Positions 32,701 through 43,870 of a stretch of DNA of 64,000 nt are shown in pieces. The stretch spans positions 260,001 through 324,000 of the forward strand of contig CAUYUJ010007258.1 in NCBI GenBank assembly GCA_963575745.1. The letters run 5' to 3'. The notes under the pieces were generated by a model. The model saw nothing but the letters and a program-made list of their open reading frames with translations, was not told the origin of the DNA and ran no database searches. Made by a program: the position numbers and the translations under genes. Source of the stretch: Prorocentrum cordatum (taxonomy: Eukaryota > Sar > Dinophyceae > Prorocentrales > Prorocentraceae). The stretch's first letter is position 1, and each line of letters opens with the position of its first letter.

Positions 32701-33236
32701 GATTCCCGCTCCTCGGGACAGTTGGACAATGGTGGGGATGCTGGGACAGTGGTGGGAACGGTGATGGTGGGGACAGTGGTGCGGGGACAGTGGGACAATG
32801 GTGCGGACAGTGGTGGGGACGGTGGTGGTGGGGACAGTGGTGAGGGGACAGCGGGACAGTGGTGGGGACAGTGGGACATTGGTGGGGACGGTACTGGTGG
32901 GGACAGTGGTGAATGCGGTGGTGAGGACAGTGGTGGGACTGTAGTACAATGGGGACAGTGGTGGGCACAGTGGGACAGCTCAGTGGGACAGCGGCGGGGA
33001 CAGTGGGACAGTGGGGACAGTGGGACAGTGGTTGGGGCCGTGGGGAGAGTGGAACCATGGTGGGAACAGTGGTGGGGACAGTGGGGACAGTGCGACAGTG
33101 GTGGGGGCACTGGTGGGGACAGTGGGGACGGTGGTGGGTACAGTGGGGGCAGTGGTGGTGAGGACTGGTGCTGGGGGCAGCAGTGGGGGATGCGGTGCGG
33201 ACGGTGGTAGGGACCTGGGAGTCGTTTGCTGGCGGT
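32701..33236 (+). repeat. GTGGGGACAGTGG minisatellite between the inverted arrays
   Basis: Variants of GTGGGGACAGT and GTGGGACAGTGG, with runs of three to five G every 5 to 8 bases on the + strand. High quadruplex potential. Confidence 0.9.
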
Positions 33237-33244
33237 GAGCGTGG

Positions 33245-33560
33245 GGGGGGGAGGGGCTCGAATCGGTAGTGACCACCCCCGGTTTTCGAGGGGGGGGGGG
33301 GTATCGAAACGGTAGTGACCCTCCCTTGTTTGGACAGTGGGTGGTTCTCGGTTTTCGAGGGGGGGGGGGTTCGAATCGGTAGTGACCCCCCCGGTTTTCG
33401 CGGGGGGGGGGGGTATCGAAACGGTAGTGACCCTCCCTTGTTTTCGACGGGGGGGGTCTCGAACCGGTAGTGACCTTCCTCGGTTTTCGAGGGAGGGGGG
33501 GCGGGTTCGAATCGGTAGTGACCTGTCCCCAGTTTTCTGAAGGGGGGGGGGTGAGGGGAG
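33245..33560 (-). repeat. Right array of 40-base units, reverse orientation
   Basis: TTCGAATCGGTAGTGACC and CCCCCGGTTTTCGAGGGGGG, the reverse complement of the left array unit, about six copies. Confidence 0.9.
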
Positions 33561-33671
33561 GGGCGGGGTCCAGCAGGGGGGGGGGGTCGGAGGGGGGGGA
33601 CCCCGGGTTCTCCGCAGGAAAGGGGGGGGAATTTTCCACAGTAAAGCGGCGGTGGATCACGTTCCTTTGTG

Positions 33672-33712
33672 TATATATATATATATACACATGTGTATAC
33701 ATGTATATATAG
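33672..33712. repeat. (TA)n / TATACACATG short repeat
   Basis: GTATATATATATATATACAC and ATGTGTATACATGTATATAT, self-complementary. Confidence 0.9.
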
Positions 33713-33904
33713 CAGTTTCTATTGGCCGGCCCCGCTATCGATCGAATGCGCAATTGCCCACCTCACCGTCAGTATGTCGATCGATCAGATCATGCGTCGG
33801 TCTCCCTGTCCGTTGATCGATATACGCATCAGCCGATCTATCAATATCAGGAAAAACGCATTAGTCTGTATCCGTATCTTTCGGCTCATTATGTACCGAT
33901 CGAC

Positions 33905-34530
33905 AGTCACGGGAAAACGAGCAACGGGGCAACCACGGGACTCGGACAACCACGGGACAACCGACACCCACGCCACAACCACAGGACAAATACGGCATAA
34001 CCGCGGAACAACCACGGGCACGGGATAGCTCCGGGATTACCACTGGACATTTACAGGTGTCCTGTAACAGGACACCCGCCGAACAACGGCGGGACAATCG
34101 CGGAGTAACCACGGGACAAACACAAAAAACTAAAAGGCAACCGCTGGTCAACCGCCGAGCAATCGCGAAACAACCGCAACCGCAACACACCCACGGGACA
34201 ACCACAGGACAACCGCGGGCCATCCTCGGGTCAGTTCGTGGACGAACGCGCGACATTTTCGAGACAACTTCGCGACAGCCGCGGGACAATCACAGGGCAA
34301 CCACGGGACAACCATGGGACAATTACGGGACAACCATGGGGCAATCGCGGGACAGCCACGGGACAACCGCCGAGCAACCACGGCTCAATCACGGGGCAAC
34401 CACGGGGTAACGGTAAGATTGCCATGGGATTATTACGGAAAAGCCACGGGACACCCACGAGACAAGCATCGGGACGACGTTCGGGCGACCCATCGGGGGA
34501 GCCAGAGGGCCAACCACGGGACAATTTGAG
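33905..34530 (+). repeat. 11-bp minisatellite CAACCACGGGA
   Basis: About 55 diverged units of CAACCACGGGA. Because 11 is not a multiple of 3, all frames stay open with an 11-residue protein period, which explains the long spurious frames here. Confidence 0.9.
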
Positions 34531-35084
34531 GCACGCCGCGGCCCACGCGGAGCAAAACCGCGCACGCCCCCAGTGGGTCGGGATGCGACTTTGGCGCGAT
34601 TGGTGCTGAATTCGTGCAGGAATTCACGCACGTGGCTTGCCCTGAGCTTGCCCGTGTTGCCCACTGACTTGACATCCGGTTTCCAGCATGTGTCTTGGTT
34701 TTCCTGCACCACGGCCAGCATGGCCCGGCGGCGATCTCCCGCGTGCTTGCCCAGACGCTGACCACATCGCCGCGACATCGACAGAGGCGAGTCTTAGCGA
34801 GCTGCACGGGTCGCCAGACGTGTCCGCGTGCTGCTCCCCTCCCAGGCTGCCCCCCGAGGTCGCCCCCATGGCCGAGAGGCCGACGGCGGCCGCAGCTTCA
34901 GGGGCGCGGAGGTGGGCGCGCGCGGCGCGTCGAGGCCTGAGCCGGAGAGCCGCCCTTCGCAAGGGGGCCTCGCGAGGGCGCGGAGGGAACCGCGCTTCGT
35001 GGGGCGCAGTGCGCGAAGCTTCGTCGGGACCAGGACTGTGTCCACTGCGCCATGGCGGCCCCGATCACGGTGCATGTACCAACA

Positions 35085-35432
35085 CTGATGCACACACATG
35101 CAATCCATACATACACACATACGTACGCACGTACGCATATATCCAGATACCTACCTACCTACCTACCTGCCTACCTACCTAACTACCTACCTACCTACCT
35201 ACCTACCTACCTACATAAATACATACATACATACATACATACACGCATGCATACTTAAAAACATACATACATGCATGCATACATACATATATATATATAC
35301 ATTTATATATACATCAAACCATACACATATACCTATACATATACAAGCACATATGCATACACATGTACATAATCATATGCACACACATACATATGAATAG
35401 CCATGTTTATATATATATAAATATATATGTAT
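35085..35432 (+). repeat. (ACCT)n and (ACAT)n tetranucleotide repeats
   Basis: CCTACCTACC from 35146 to 35213, then ACATACATAC and TATATA runs to 35432. Confidence 0.95.
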
Positions 35433-35504
35433 GAACACCTGTCGCCAGGAGAACTGGACAGACAATTACACTCTACACGCTGTCATGTGGCGTTTCTGCG
35501 AAGC

Positions 35505-35615
35505 CCCGTCGGACAGGGCCCAGATACCTGAGCGTATCTACGCGCGGCTCCCAATTGTAGCCGCGCGTAGATACACTCATGGGTCATCTCGGTATCTCTG
35601 CCCAAAGGGAGCCCA
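35505..35615. repeat. Foldback element
   Basis: Perfect 16-base inverted core GTATCTACGCGCGGCT (35534-35549) and its complement at 35559-35574 around a 9-base loop. The outer arms GGGCCCAGATACCTGAG and CTC......CTCGGTATCTCTGCCC pair with a small insert. Confidence 0.85.
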
Positions 35616-35752
35616 AGGCGACTGCCCATCTGGGTCACCTGACTGGAGTCGGGGGTGGACAGACCTTCTACCCTGACACGTCGATTAGCGAATTGGCCGT
35701 TTTCGGTTCGTGAGAGGGCGTCGCAGCCGTCATTTTTGCGGGTCCAGGTCCG

Positions 35753-35856
35753 TCGGAGGAGGAGGAGGAGGAGGAGGACGAAGAGGAGGAGGAGGAGGAG
35801 GAAGTCTCCCTCCCCCTCCAACTCATGGTGGTGGTGGTGGAAAGCAAGCTCAACAA
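35753..35856 (+). repeat. AGG tract with the right arm of an F4 element
   Basis: AGG repeats (35753-35808), then CCCTCCCCCTCCAACTCATG and GTGGTGGTGGTGGAAAGCAAG, as in the right arms at 40340-40379 and 59200-59240. The left arm is not recognisable here. Confidence 0.7.
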
Positions 35857-36068
35857 GATGGGCAGTCGCCTTCCCTCTCGCCCTCTGTCGGAAGCGGGGG
35901 CCTCGTGGCGGGCGCGCCGCGCCAGGCCTGCGCGACCTACACGCCGGTCGTCGGAGTCATCTCTACGGCGCGCGCCCCCCTCGGCGGAGGCCAGAGGGTG
36001 CTTTTGGCACGGGGGCGGGCACTGCGCGCGTGTGCCAGGGAGCCTCTTCGAGGACAGGGGTGGATCGG

Positions 36069-36136
36069 AGGAGGAGGAGGAGGAGGAGGAGGAGGAGGAG
36101 GAGGAGGAGGAGGGGAGGAGGAGGAGGAGGAAATCA
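36069..36136 (+). repeat. (AGG)n tract
   Basis: GGAGGAGGAGG on the + strand in intron 5. Confidence 0.95.
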
Positions 36137-36814
36137 CGGGGGGGGGCCCTGGGTACACGTGATGCTCGCCCTTGGGCCATCCGCCCCTTCTTGCAGCCGC
36201 CAGCCCTCCGATGGAGGAGGAGGGCCGGGAGGGTGCTGCCGCGGGGGGGGGGCCGAGGAGGACGAGGTGTTGTGCCAAGGATGTGCTGCATGTTTGTCTT
36301 GTTGCGGCCTCAGCGAGCTAACTTCGCCGGCCAGTGGTCGCAATTGAGAGGCCTAGTGCCGTCGCATCTGCCTTGCATCCTCATGACTTTTCCCGATTGT
36401 GCTTGTACTTGCCTTTGCCTCCATATCTATCTGATCGTTGGTTCAAGTTCGCTGTAAGCCGTAAGGCTGCTCGTGGAAAACCGTCAAAGTATTGCAGTGC
36501 ATGCCCTTTCGTCGGAGGTATGAGTGTTTGGTTTCCCAGACCCCAGTCTGCTTTGAACGCCTTCCTTCGTTCAGAATCTTTGGTTTCACGCACCAGACGC
36601 TCATCATGAAATATTGAAGCCGTCTATTCAGCTGTTTGTGATAACTGTTGCTATGGCGTTAGGGTGGTGCAGCGTGAAGGTGGTTGAGTGAACGACACGC
36701 ATTGGAGTTTCTCTGGGGCCTACTCTCAGTGCCTCTCGGGAGCCTTTCGGGTTCGTTTGGGAAACCTTTGGTGGTCTGTAGGGGGAAGTATGCCAGACCT
36801 CTCGCAGTCCTACT

Positions 36815-37055
36815 TCGTGTTTCTACATCATCAAGCAGTGGCGAAGCGTCCTGGCTCGCCTACAGGCCCACCAACGAATGTTCTAAGTACCTTCTGTGGT
36901 ATGCACGCAATGTTCTTCGAACATGACCTGGCTGAGTCCGTCTTGTTTTAGCACATCGGGCTAACGTTCGAAGAACATTGTTGGGGTTAGAACATTTTGG
37001 GGTTCTTGGAACCTGTCGTGGTAGGCCTACAGGAATGCCGGGGCGGTCGACCCCT
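36815..37055. repeat. Dispersed repeat family F16, copy 1
   Basis: ATCAAGCAGTGGCGAAGCGT, CCTGGCTCGCCTACAGG, CCGTCTTG and GTGGTAGGCCTACAGGA match 50597-50822 in order. Inside, CAATGTTCTTCGAAC (36907-36921) and its exact complement (36971-36985) form a hairpin specific to this copy. Confidence 0.7.
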
Positions 37056-37120
37056 GCCCAACATCATGCCGTCCCAGAGCCCTCCCACAGCGGAGACGAG
37101 CAGTCCTTCAGAGCTCCGAA

Positions 37121-37345
37121 TCATCAGGGGTAACTCGGGTCAGGGCTAACTCGGGTTCGTTTTTCGGGAATCCAAACCCGACTTACCCCGGACCCGAGTT
37201 ACCCCGGGTAACTCGGGCGTCCAGAACCCCACATCATCAGGGGTAACTCGGGTCAGGGCTAACTCGGGTTCCTTTTTCGGGAACCCAAACCCGAGTTACC
37301 CCGGACCCGAGTTACCCCGGATAACTCGGGCGCCCAAAGTCCTGG
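37121..37345. repeat. Tandem duplication (113 bp) of a palindromic AACTCGGGT unit
   Basis: TCATCAGGGGTAACTCGGGT starts at 37121 and 37234. Within each copy, GGTAACTCGGGTC and AACCCGAGTTACCCCGGACC fold back, centred on TTTTTCGGGAA. Confidence 0.9.
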
Positions 37346-37394
37346 TTTGGAGGGGTGCCAAGGCAGACTCGAGCACGAGCCTCAAGGAGGGACA

Positions 37395-37502
37395 GGTGCC
37401 GATGCCTCGGCGCCTCCCTCGTCGCCACGGCCGGGCTCGCTCTCGGGGATTATAGTCGGAACGCACCCCTGCAGAGGGCCGTGGAGCAGCGGTATCGGTA
37501 CC
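37395..37502. repeat. GGTACC-ended element (family F2), shortened copy
   Basis: It ends GAGCAGCGGTATCGGTACC like 53128 and 55309. The left end GGTGCCGATGCCTC is a diverged inverted match. About 30 bases shorter than the other copies. Confidence 0.65.
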
Positions 37503-37508
37503 CCTTAG

Positions 37509-37660
37509 GCGATGCTTAAGAAAACCTAAGTTTTCGTCCTGAGTCTCGATTATTCTTAACTTTTCAATGTAAATCCCAAGGTTTTAATAGAAATGATGGG
37601 TTTTTTGTTCAAGTTCTGAGACTCTGAATTTCTTAACCCATGGTTTCTTAAGCATTTCGC
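37509..37660. repeat. AT-rich foldback element
   Basis: GCGATGCTTAAGAAAACC on the left pairs with GGTTTCTTAAGCATTTCGC on the right, and TCCTGAGTCTCGA with TTCTGAGACTCTGA inside. It is notably less GC-rich than its surroundings. Confidence 0.85.
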
Positions 37661-38943
37661 AGGGTGTACCTTGATCCCCCCCAGAGCCACCCGCAAGTGA
37701 GTTTCAGCCATCTGCGGACGCTTTTCCGTGGTGCGTCACGACAGCCCTATGAGCAGAGGTGGTAGGCGGGCGCGTGTCGCCGAATGCACCCAGTCTCGAC
37801 CCTGTGTTCGAAAAGTTCTCCCAGCAGTTCTTGATCTGATCGATGTTGCAGGGCCCCCATCATCAGAGACCAAAACTTCCGTCCAGCGCGAGCAACAATG
37901 AATCGCAGATGCCTTGATGGCGCCAGGGTATCAGGCTTTTTGTTGGCGTAGTGGATCTGCTCCAAGTTTGGAAGATGTCATCACGATCGACGCCCATTTT
38001 GTCGTTCACTCCAATGGGGGAGCTGGTATAGCGATTCGAGGAAGCGGTGGTGATGCACGAGGGCCGCCACCCCGTGTGTGTTCACATCTTAGTGTTTGGC
38101 ACACGCGTCGATCCACCTGCCCCTTCGGTGTCCGCCGAAGTCGTGGGTGCCCCCCGAGGACGCAACGCAGACGATTCGATGCTCCGTTTGCTCCACCAGG
38201 GCCTCACGACAGAGCACGCAGAGTCTGCGCAGAGGCCGATCACGGCGTGGCATGACGCCGCCCGGGCACTAGCAGTACCGGTGTTGATGCGAATTCTTGG
38301 AGGTCTTCAAAAGCCCGAAAGTGTCAGAAATTGGAGGAGCGTCGACCTCCGATTCCCGAGGGGGAGCAGGAGTGGGGGAATGAGGATGGTGGATGAGGAG
38401 GAGGTTTGGTGTAAGTAATTATCTCCGAGGTGATTCGCCACCTGCCACACTGGGCACCCTCTTGACGGACCATCGTGGCCCGATGGCGGCGGGTTGCAGG
38501 CATCCATGGGCGTTCTTGAAGCTTCGGAGCCCATCCTTGGGTCTCTGTCTGGTCACACTGAGCAGTCCTGGGAGATCTAAGACAGTTCTGGGACACAGCG
38601 AGGGCTGGAGTGCGTAGGTGGATGGTGTCCGAGGATCGCGCAGCATCGCCGATGCAACGGAGATACGGCGCGATCTGACCCGATTCTCTCCATAACAGAG
38701 TAGCCGATGCGTGGAGGTTGCCCTTGCTACGGCAAGCGGACGCTTGCCCGAGAGTGTGAATGCGGGGTCTGTGGGAGACAGTGCTGGGCCAGGCCATTCT
38801 ATTGGCGGCCCTGGCTCCCTTAGCCTGCTTTGGACACTGCCGGGCAGCCTTGTTGCATGCTGCCGCGCCTCGGCGTGCCAGCGGGCACGGTGGCGGATAA
38901 GTACAGGAAGCGCGCTTGAACTCAGAGAGTCGCGCGGTCTCGG

Positions 38944-39095
38944 CCAAGAAACAACGGCACCACCCCACTTACGGCCCGCCATGTTGCGCTGCAGCCCATC
39001 GGGGGCCGTAGCGCATACCATGCAAAAACCAAACCCTCCTGGTATACGCCACGGCCCGTGGGGCCGTACGTGGGGTGGTGCCGCTTGTTTTCTGG
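38944..39095. repeat. Foldback element with nested hairpin
   Basis: The outer arms CCAAGAAACAACGGCACCAC / complement of GTGGTGCCGCTTGTTTTCTGG extend over 35 bases. The inner arms GGGCCGTAGCGCATACCA and TGGTATACGCCACGGCCC pair around about 20 bases. Confidence 0.85.
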
Positions 39096-39768
39096 TCCAG
39101 CGGTGGGCGTGTGCTGAGGCCGGGAGGGAAGCGTTTATCAGTTGCGGAGGTCTAGGAGGAGAATGGTTCGGGATTGCTCATCGATTCGCACCTGGCGGAT
39201 TCCCTCGAAAGGCTGCCTCCACGTGGAAGTTCCACGTGAAGCTTCAACACGTGATGGCATGATGCTGTGCGATCAGAATGTGGAAAGTCAGCGTTCAGAA
39301 CATCCTTGAACACAGTATTACGTTGGTCCTCTATCGTTGCAAGTTCCCACGTTGCTATTGCACGTTACCTTCATGATACTTGCCAACGTCGGCGCCTTTC
39401 ATGGTAAAGAGTATATTGATATGTTGAACCTGCTTTCTTACACGTTAATGCAATAACGGGGATATTCACGTTGACGCCTTCGAGGCGAACTCTATGAACA
39501 CAATCCATGTCTGTTCAAGTGTTACGCCAAGGCAATCACTTGCTCGAGACACCCTCGAAAGGCACATCCGGACGGCTCTTCGAACATATAAGATTGGAAT
39601 GGACACGTTGATGATGATGGCGGTGGTGGTGTTGATGATGCCAGTAGTGAAAGTCAGTGTTGGTGACCATGATTTGGATTATGAGGTTGATCGGGGCGAG
39701 AACGAAGACCAGGAAGAGGACGAGTTGCCGTCGTAGGTCGGGATCAAGGTTGGAAGCTGTCACCGCCA

Positions 39769-39800
39769 GCGCAAGTTCAGCGCCACGTCTGAACTTGCGC
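39769..39800. repeat. Perfect 12-bp hairpin
   Basis: GCGCAAGTTCAG, 8-base loop CGCCACGT, CTGAACTTGCGC. Confidence 0.9.
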
Positions 39801-40215
39801 AGGAAGTGAACACCACCCGAGACCCCCGTTGTGGAGGTTCGGGGGGGGGCGCTTGCGCTACAGTGGACAGTTAGGGGTGCTGCACGTTCTTGCCAAGCTC
39901 TCCGATTCCCCGCCCTGCCCGTTCATGTCGAGCAAGTGTTCGGGGGCACGCTGGAGCTGTCGCGACGCCTTGCTGGGCCGTCTTAGGTCTTGGAGGCATG
40001 CCTGGGAGTTCTGGCGGCCGCTGAACAGCTCCAGGAGATTGGGGAACCCAGGGAGAGCTCTGAGAGGCCCTGGGCGGGGGGGAGTCCGGCGCCGGCTTCT
40101 GGCTGTTGCCCTGGCCCGGGCCTGTCGGCATGCCCCCGGGAGGCGCCGACCATACACTTTGCCGTAGGAGGGCGCCAACTATCAAGGGGGAACAAAACCA
40201 CCCCGACCCCGGTAT

Positions 40216-40379
40216 GATGGGCCTGTTTTCCACCACCACCACCAGAAGTTGGAGGGGGAAAGGAGGTGAAGGATGATGATGAGGAGGAGGAGGAGGAGGA
40301 GGAGGAGGAAGAAGACGAGGGGGAGGAGGACCCCCTCCCCCTCCAACTTCTGCCGGTGGTGGTGGAAAGCAAGCCCATC
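40216..40379. repeat. Foldback element family F4 with an AGG tract in the loop, copy 1
   Basis: GATGGGCCTGTTTTCCACCA and CCACCACCAGAAGTTGGAGG on the left pair with CCCTCCAACTTCTGCCGGTG and GTGGTGGAAAGCAAGCCCATC on the right. The loop is about 60 bases of GATGATGAGGAGGAGG. Confidence 0.85.
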
Positions 40380-40743
40380 ACGATGGCTGGCGTGTGCGAA
40401 GCGGCCCTGGGCTCTTCCCAGGACCGCCCTGCCCTGCACTGTCCCCAAGGGCGTTCTCGAGGGCGCGAAGTTGCTCGCGCTTCGCGGTTCGGCTCCGATT
40501 TCTCCTCCTCCTCGTCCTCCTCTTACCCCCTGGGAGGCGGCGCGAGGGCGCGAAGCTATTCGCACCGCGCGCTTCGCGCAGCGCGCAGCGCGAAGCTGGG
40601 AGCCCCTCTGTGCCCCTGCCCGGGGCGTGCGCTCCCTGGGCGGCCCTTCGCCTGTCGGGCGGGGCTGCTGCCGAGGGCGGAGCGGCCGCGCCCAGGGCTG
40701 CACGCCCGCGCGCCGGTCCTCAGCAGGCCAGCCCGGGGCGGAC

Positions 40744-40896
40744 GTCGGGCACGTCCCTCCACAGGAGGAGGACTCCCAGACAGTCAAAAACATGGTCTGG
40801 GGGCGATTTTGGTATGATTTTTTGACCACTGGGGGATCTTTTGGGGGCACTTCGCATTTGTCACTCCAAATCCGCCTGTAGGGGAACACGCCCGAC
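40744..40896. repeat. GTCGGGC-ended element (family F3), copy 1
   Basis: The left end GTCGGGCACGTCCCTCCACA and GGAGGAG pair with the right end CCTGTAGGGGAACACGCCCGAC. The interior is T-rich (GGTATGATTTTTTGACCACT) like that of the other two copies. Confidence 0.8.
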
Positions 40897-41168
40897 CTAA
40901 CCCTGGGCCCAGGGGTCGGTGCACGGGCCTCCCTGGCCCAGCCCGGAGGGGATAGCAAGGGCGGGCAATGATCGAGGACCAAAGGAACCCCAGACCGTAA
41001 CAACGCAGCGAAGACGTGGCCTCTCTGAGGTCTCAGTCTTTGCACTGCTCTCGGGATAATACATCTGGGCGGTTTGGTTCGGTGCATCAGCAGAAACAAC
41101 AAAAACGATCCCTAGTTTTTTGTTGGCCCTCCTAACTTAGGTCCCTTCCCGAAGAGTTAGGGCTTTGT

Positions 41169-41450
41169 CAATGCTAGTAAGGGAACCTTCCCAAGGGTAC
41201 CCTTGCATCCTTGCCTCATCGGCCCATCCTTGACCCCTTTCGATGGCCAGCCCCGCTCGAAGAGCCTCGACACGGGCGTCCAAGGTGCTTGGATCCTTAT
41301 CGCGCATCCCTCCCGCCAGTTCTGACTGCATGCGCGGGGCCCTGGGCCCTGGGTGGCTCGAAGAGCCTCGACATGGGCGTCCACGGTGCTTGGATCCTCA
41401 CCGCGCATCCCTCCCGTCAGTTCTGACTGCAGGCGCGGGGCCCTGGGCCC
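41169..41450. repeat. Tandem repeat of GAAGAGCCTCGACA.GGGCGT units
   Basis: Two tandem units of about 100 bases (from 41251 and 41353) sharing GCTTGGATCCT.A.CGCGCATC, CCGTCAGTTCTGACTGCA and GCGCGGGGCCCTGGGCCC. The left flank CTTCCCAAGGGTACCCTTGC also recurs at 42050. Confidence 0.8.
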
Positions 41451-41627
41451 CCGCGGGCCTGGACGCGCCTGGTGCAGGTGTGTGCGGCCGGCTCGCGTGG
41501 TGCCGACAGCACTGCGGCGCCAGCGCGGGCGCTCCATGTGGAACGCCGCCGGTGGCCCTCTGCCACGCGCAGGGGTCACCACCCACCAAGCACCGCCATG
41601 CCCAGCGGGGGTGGCGTCGGGGAACAT

Positions 41628-41662
41628 TGAACACACACACACACACACATGTGTGTGTGGAA
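41628..41662. repeat. (AC)n(TG)n palindromic microsatellite
   Basis: ACACACACACACACACATG followed by TGTGTGTGG. Confidence 0.9.
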
Positions 41663-41750
41663 CCCGCTCCCAAGCCCGAAATTTTGGTATTCGGGTTGGT
41701 TTGGGGTGGCCTTGCAGGTAGTCAAGAGGGGGGTAGGGGGAGGGGGAGGG

Positions 41751-41843
41751 CTTCTTAGAAGGAGGCTGCTCCTCAGAAGGCGCGGGCCTTGTCTGTAGAT
41801 GTAGGGCCAGCGGCTTCTAAGAAGCAGCCCCTTTCTAAGAAGC
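41751..41843. repeat. Foldback element family F5, copy 1
   Basis: CTTCTTAGAAGGAGGCTGCT and CTCAGAAGGCGCGGGCC pair with GGGCCAGCGGCTTCTAAGAA and GCAGCCCCTTTCTAAGAAGC. Confidence 0.8.
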
Positions 41844-42029
41844 TTTTCCTGCCCCCTTGTGTGCGCCGCCAACCCAGCGCGGGCGTTCAAGGTTGACGCC
41901 AGCGTTGCGTAGTTGGTGGGCGATACACGGAGGGGTGGGCGAAAAAAGGTGCACTTTGCGTGCCCGAAAGGGGCCCGCTGGGGCCCACAAGGGGCAGGAC
42001 AGTTGTACGATGCCCCCCACCTACAGTCA

Positions 42030-42206
42030 ACGCTGATAGTGAGGATGATCTACTTCCCAAGGGTGCGATTGCATCCTCGCCTCTTCGGTCATCTTCGGTT
42101 CATCATCGACAAGTTTCCACGGCCAGCCCCGCTCGAAACGCGTCGGCATGGGCGTCGAAGGCCCTGGGCATCCTTCTCGCGCGTCCCCACTGCCAGTTCT
42201 GACTGC
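42030..42206. repeat. Third copy of the 41169 repeat
   Basis: TTCCCAAGGGTGCGATTGCA, CCAGCCCCGCTCGAAACGCG, GGCATGGGCGTCGAAGG and CTGCCAGTTCTGACTGCG follow the order at 41169-41340. Confidence 0.75.
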
Positions 42207-42299
42207 GTCGCCCCCCCCCCCCTGAAGCAACGACCGCGGCGGCCCGTCCGCGCCCTGGTCGCCATGGCACGAGCCTGCCGTAGCTGGCGCCCGCCGGGT

Positions 42300-42548
42300 G
42301 CTCCTCCTTCAATTTCTCTTCCTCCTACTCCTCCTCCCTCCCTCCTCCCCCTCCCCCTCCTTCTCCTCCTCCCTCCCTCCCTCCCTCCCCCCTCCCTCCC
42401 TCCCCCTCCCTCCCTCCCTCCTCCTCCTCCTCCTCCTCCCTCCTCCTCCCTCCTCCTCCTCCTCCTCCTCCTCCCTCCTCCTCCTCCTCCTCCTCCCTCC
42501 TCCTCCTCCTCCTCCTCCTCCTCCTCCTCCTCCTCCTCCTCCTCCTCC
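42300..42548 (+). repeat. (CCT)n tract upstream of exon 42577
   Basis: About 250 bases of CCTCCTCC and CCTCCCTCC. It ends 28 bases before the exon, so it covers the polypyrimidine-tract position. Confidence 0.95.
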
Positions 42549-42576
42549 CCGTCGGCGGCCCGCCCGCGCGCCGGAG

Positions 42577-42676
42577 GTGCTACTCGTCGGCGCCTCCGTG
42601 GCAAAGTGCGCGGCCCCCATCCTGAACGCGGGGCTGCCGCTGCAGCTGGCCTGCCTGGCTCTGCACCTGCTGGGAG
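42577..42676 (+). CDS. BASS/SBF transporter exon (LLVGASVA ... LALHLLG block)
   Basis: 33 codons plus one base: VLLVGASVAKCAAPILNAGL, then PLQLACLALHLLG. It matches the family helix with the VGA.VA motif and the start of the next helix, which ends in H..G..LGY. The acceptor is GCGCCGGAG|GTGCTA and the donor is GC: CTGGGAG|GCCCTC. The split G joins to GC at 45608 to give Gly and the reading HLLG-GILGYF, an exact fit to the family. Confidence 0.92.
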
Positions 42677-43387
42677 GCCCTCGCCGCCCGCCCCGCGTGG
42701 AGAGGGCGCCCGAGAGGTGGGCCGTCCAGCTTTTCTGTTCGGGCCGGTTCGGCGGGGAGACGACTCTGGCGTCACTCCGTCCGCCCAGGCGTTCCACTTT
42801 TGGGGTGGGCGGATCGCGTCAGGTGGGGGTTTGATCTTGCGCAGCGGGAGACTGGTGAGGGAAGGGGCGACGAGGAGGGTGGAGGGTCGACTCTTGTTTG
42901 GTGCCGCTCGCCTCGCCACTGCTTCCTCCCTGCGCCCTCCCTCCCCCCCCTCCCTGCTCTTCGTCGTCGTCGTCGCCCTCCCTCCTCCTCCGCGAACTTC
43001 CACGCTGGTGAATCCACGCAGGGATCCAAGCTGCATCCCTGGCTCCGGCCCAGCCGCCGTGCTCTCGTCGGGCCGCCTCTCTCTTGGCGTGCGTCGGCGC
43101 CTTGCCTCGCCCTCGCCCTCTCTGCTTCCCCTGGCCCCAGATCTGCGGCGACCTCGTGGCTTTCACCGGCTAACTGTGCTGTTCCTCGACGTCGGCCCCT
43201 CGGGGGGGCACCGCTCGGGCGTCGGGAGCATCAGGAGCGGATCCAGGACGAACATCTGCACATCCCGGGGGGAGCGGCCAGGAATTCGGAGGCCGCGGCT
43301 GGCACAGACCAAGTCACACATCGGTGGACGTCAGGTGTCTGAGTTGCCCCGCCCCTCGGAACTGCTCGTCCTCGTCATCGTCACCGC

Positions 43388-43465
43388 CCCCGTCCTCCCC
43401 CTCATTGCCCTCCTCCTGCTCCCTCCTCCTCCTCCTCCTCCTCCTCCTCCTCCTCCTCCTCCTCG
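43388..43465 (+). repeat. (CCT)n tract
   Basis: CCTCCTCCTCC after CCCCCGTCCTCCCCCTCATT. Confidence 0.9.
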
Positions 43466-43526
43466 CGCCGACGGACGAGGCCGCCTAAACTCCTTTTCGG
43501 CTGCTCTGCGCCCTGCCCTACGATCT

Positions 43527-43574
43527 CCTCCTCCTCCTCCTCCTCCTCCTCCTCCTCCTCCTCCTCCTCCTCTC
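43527..43574 (+). repeat. (CCT)n tract
   Basis: Pure CTC repeat. Confidence 0.95.
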
Positions 43575-43626
43575 CATTATCTGTTTTTACGTTGCTCGGA
43601 CCTGAAGCAGGGGCTTGTGGCGTTAT

Positions 43627-43870
43627 CCTCCTCCGCCTCCTCCTCCTCCTCCTCCTTTTCTTCCTCCTCATCTTCCTCATCTTCCTCCTCCTCCTCCTCC
43701 TCCTCTTCCTCATCAGCTTCCTCCTCCTCCTCCTCTTCCGCCTCCTGCTCCTCCTCCTTCTCCTCCTCCTCCTCCTCCTCCTCCTCCTCCTCCTCCTCTC
43801 ACTCTTCCTCTCACTCTTCCTCTCACTCCTCGTCATCGCCCTCGTCCTCCTCCTCGTCCTCCTCGACCCC
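43627..43870 (+). repeat. (CCT/CTT)n tract
   Basis: About 240 bases of CCTCCTCCTC with TTCCTCATC and CACTCTTCCTCT interruptions. It yields long false Ser or Leu frames. Confidence 0.95.

Noticed and set aside
32470-33560. tRNA genes suggested by GGTTCGAACCC
   Set aside because: The motif recurs every 40 bases in an array and no cloverleaf can be drawn around it.
33905-34530. GQPRDNHGTIT repeat protein
   Set aside because: An 11-base repeat gives an 11-residue period in any frame; it is non-coding.
34855-34890. Missing exon candidate VAPMAERP after CCCGAG
   Set aside because: Phase fits but the sequence lacks the family P..G pattern and no donor fits.
38324-39262. Coding region with 200-residue frames on both strands
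   Set aside because: No motif; it includes a foldback element whose arms appear in the translations.
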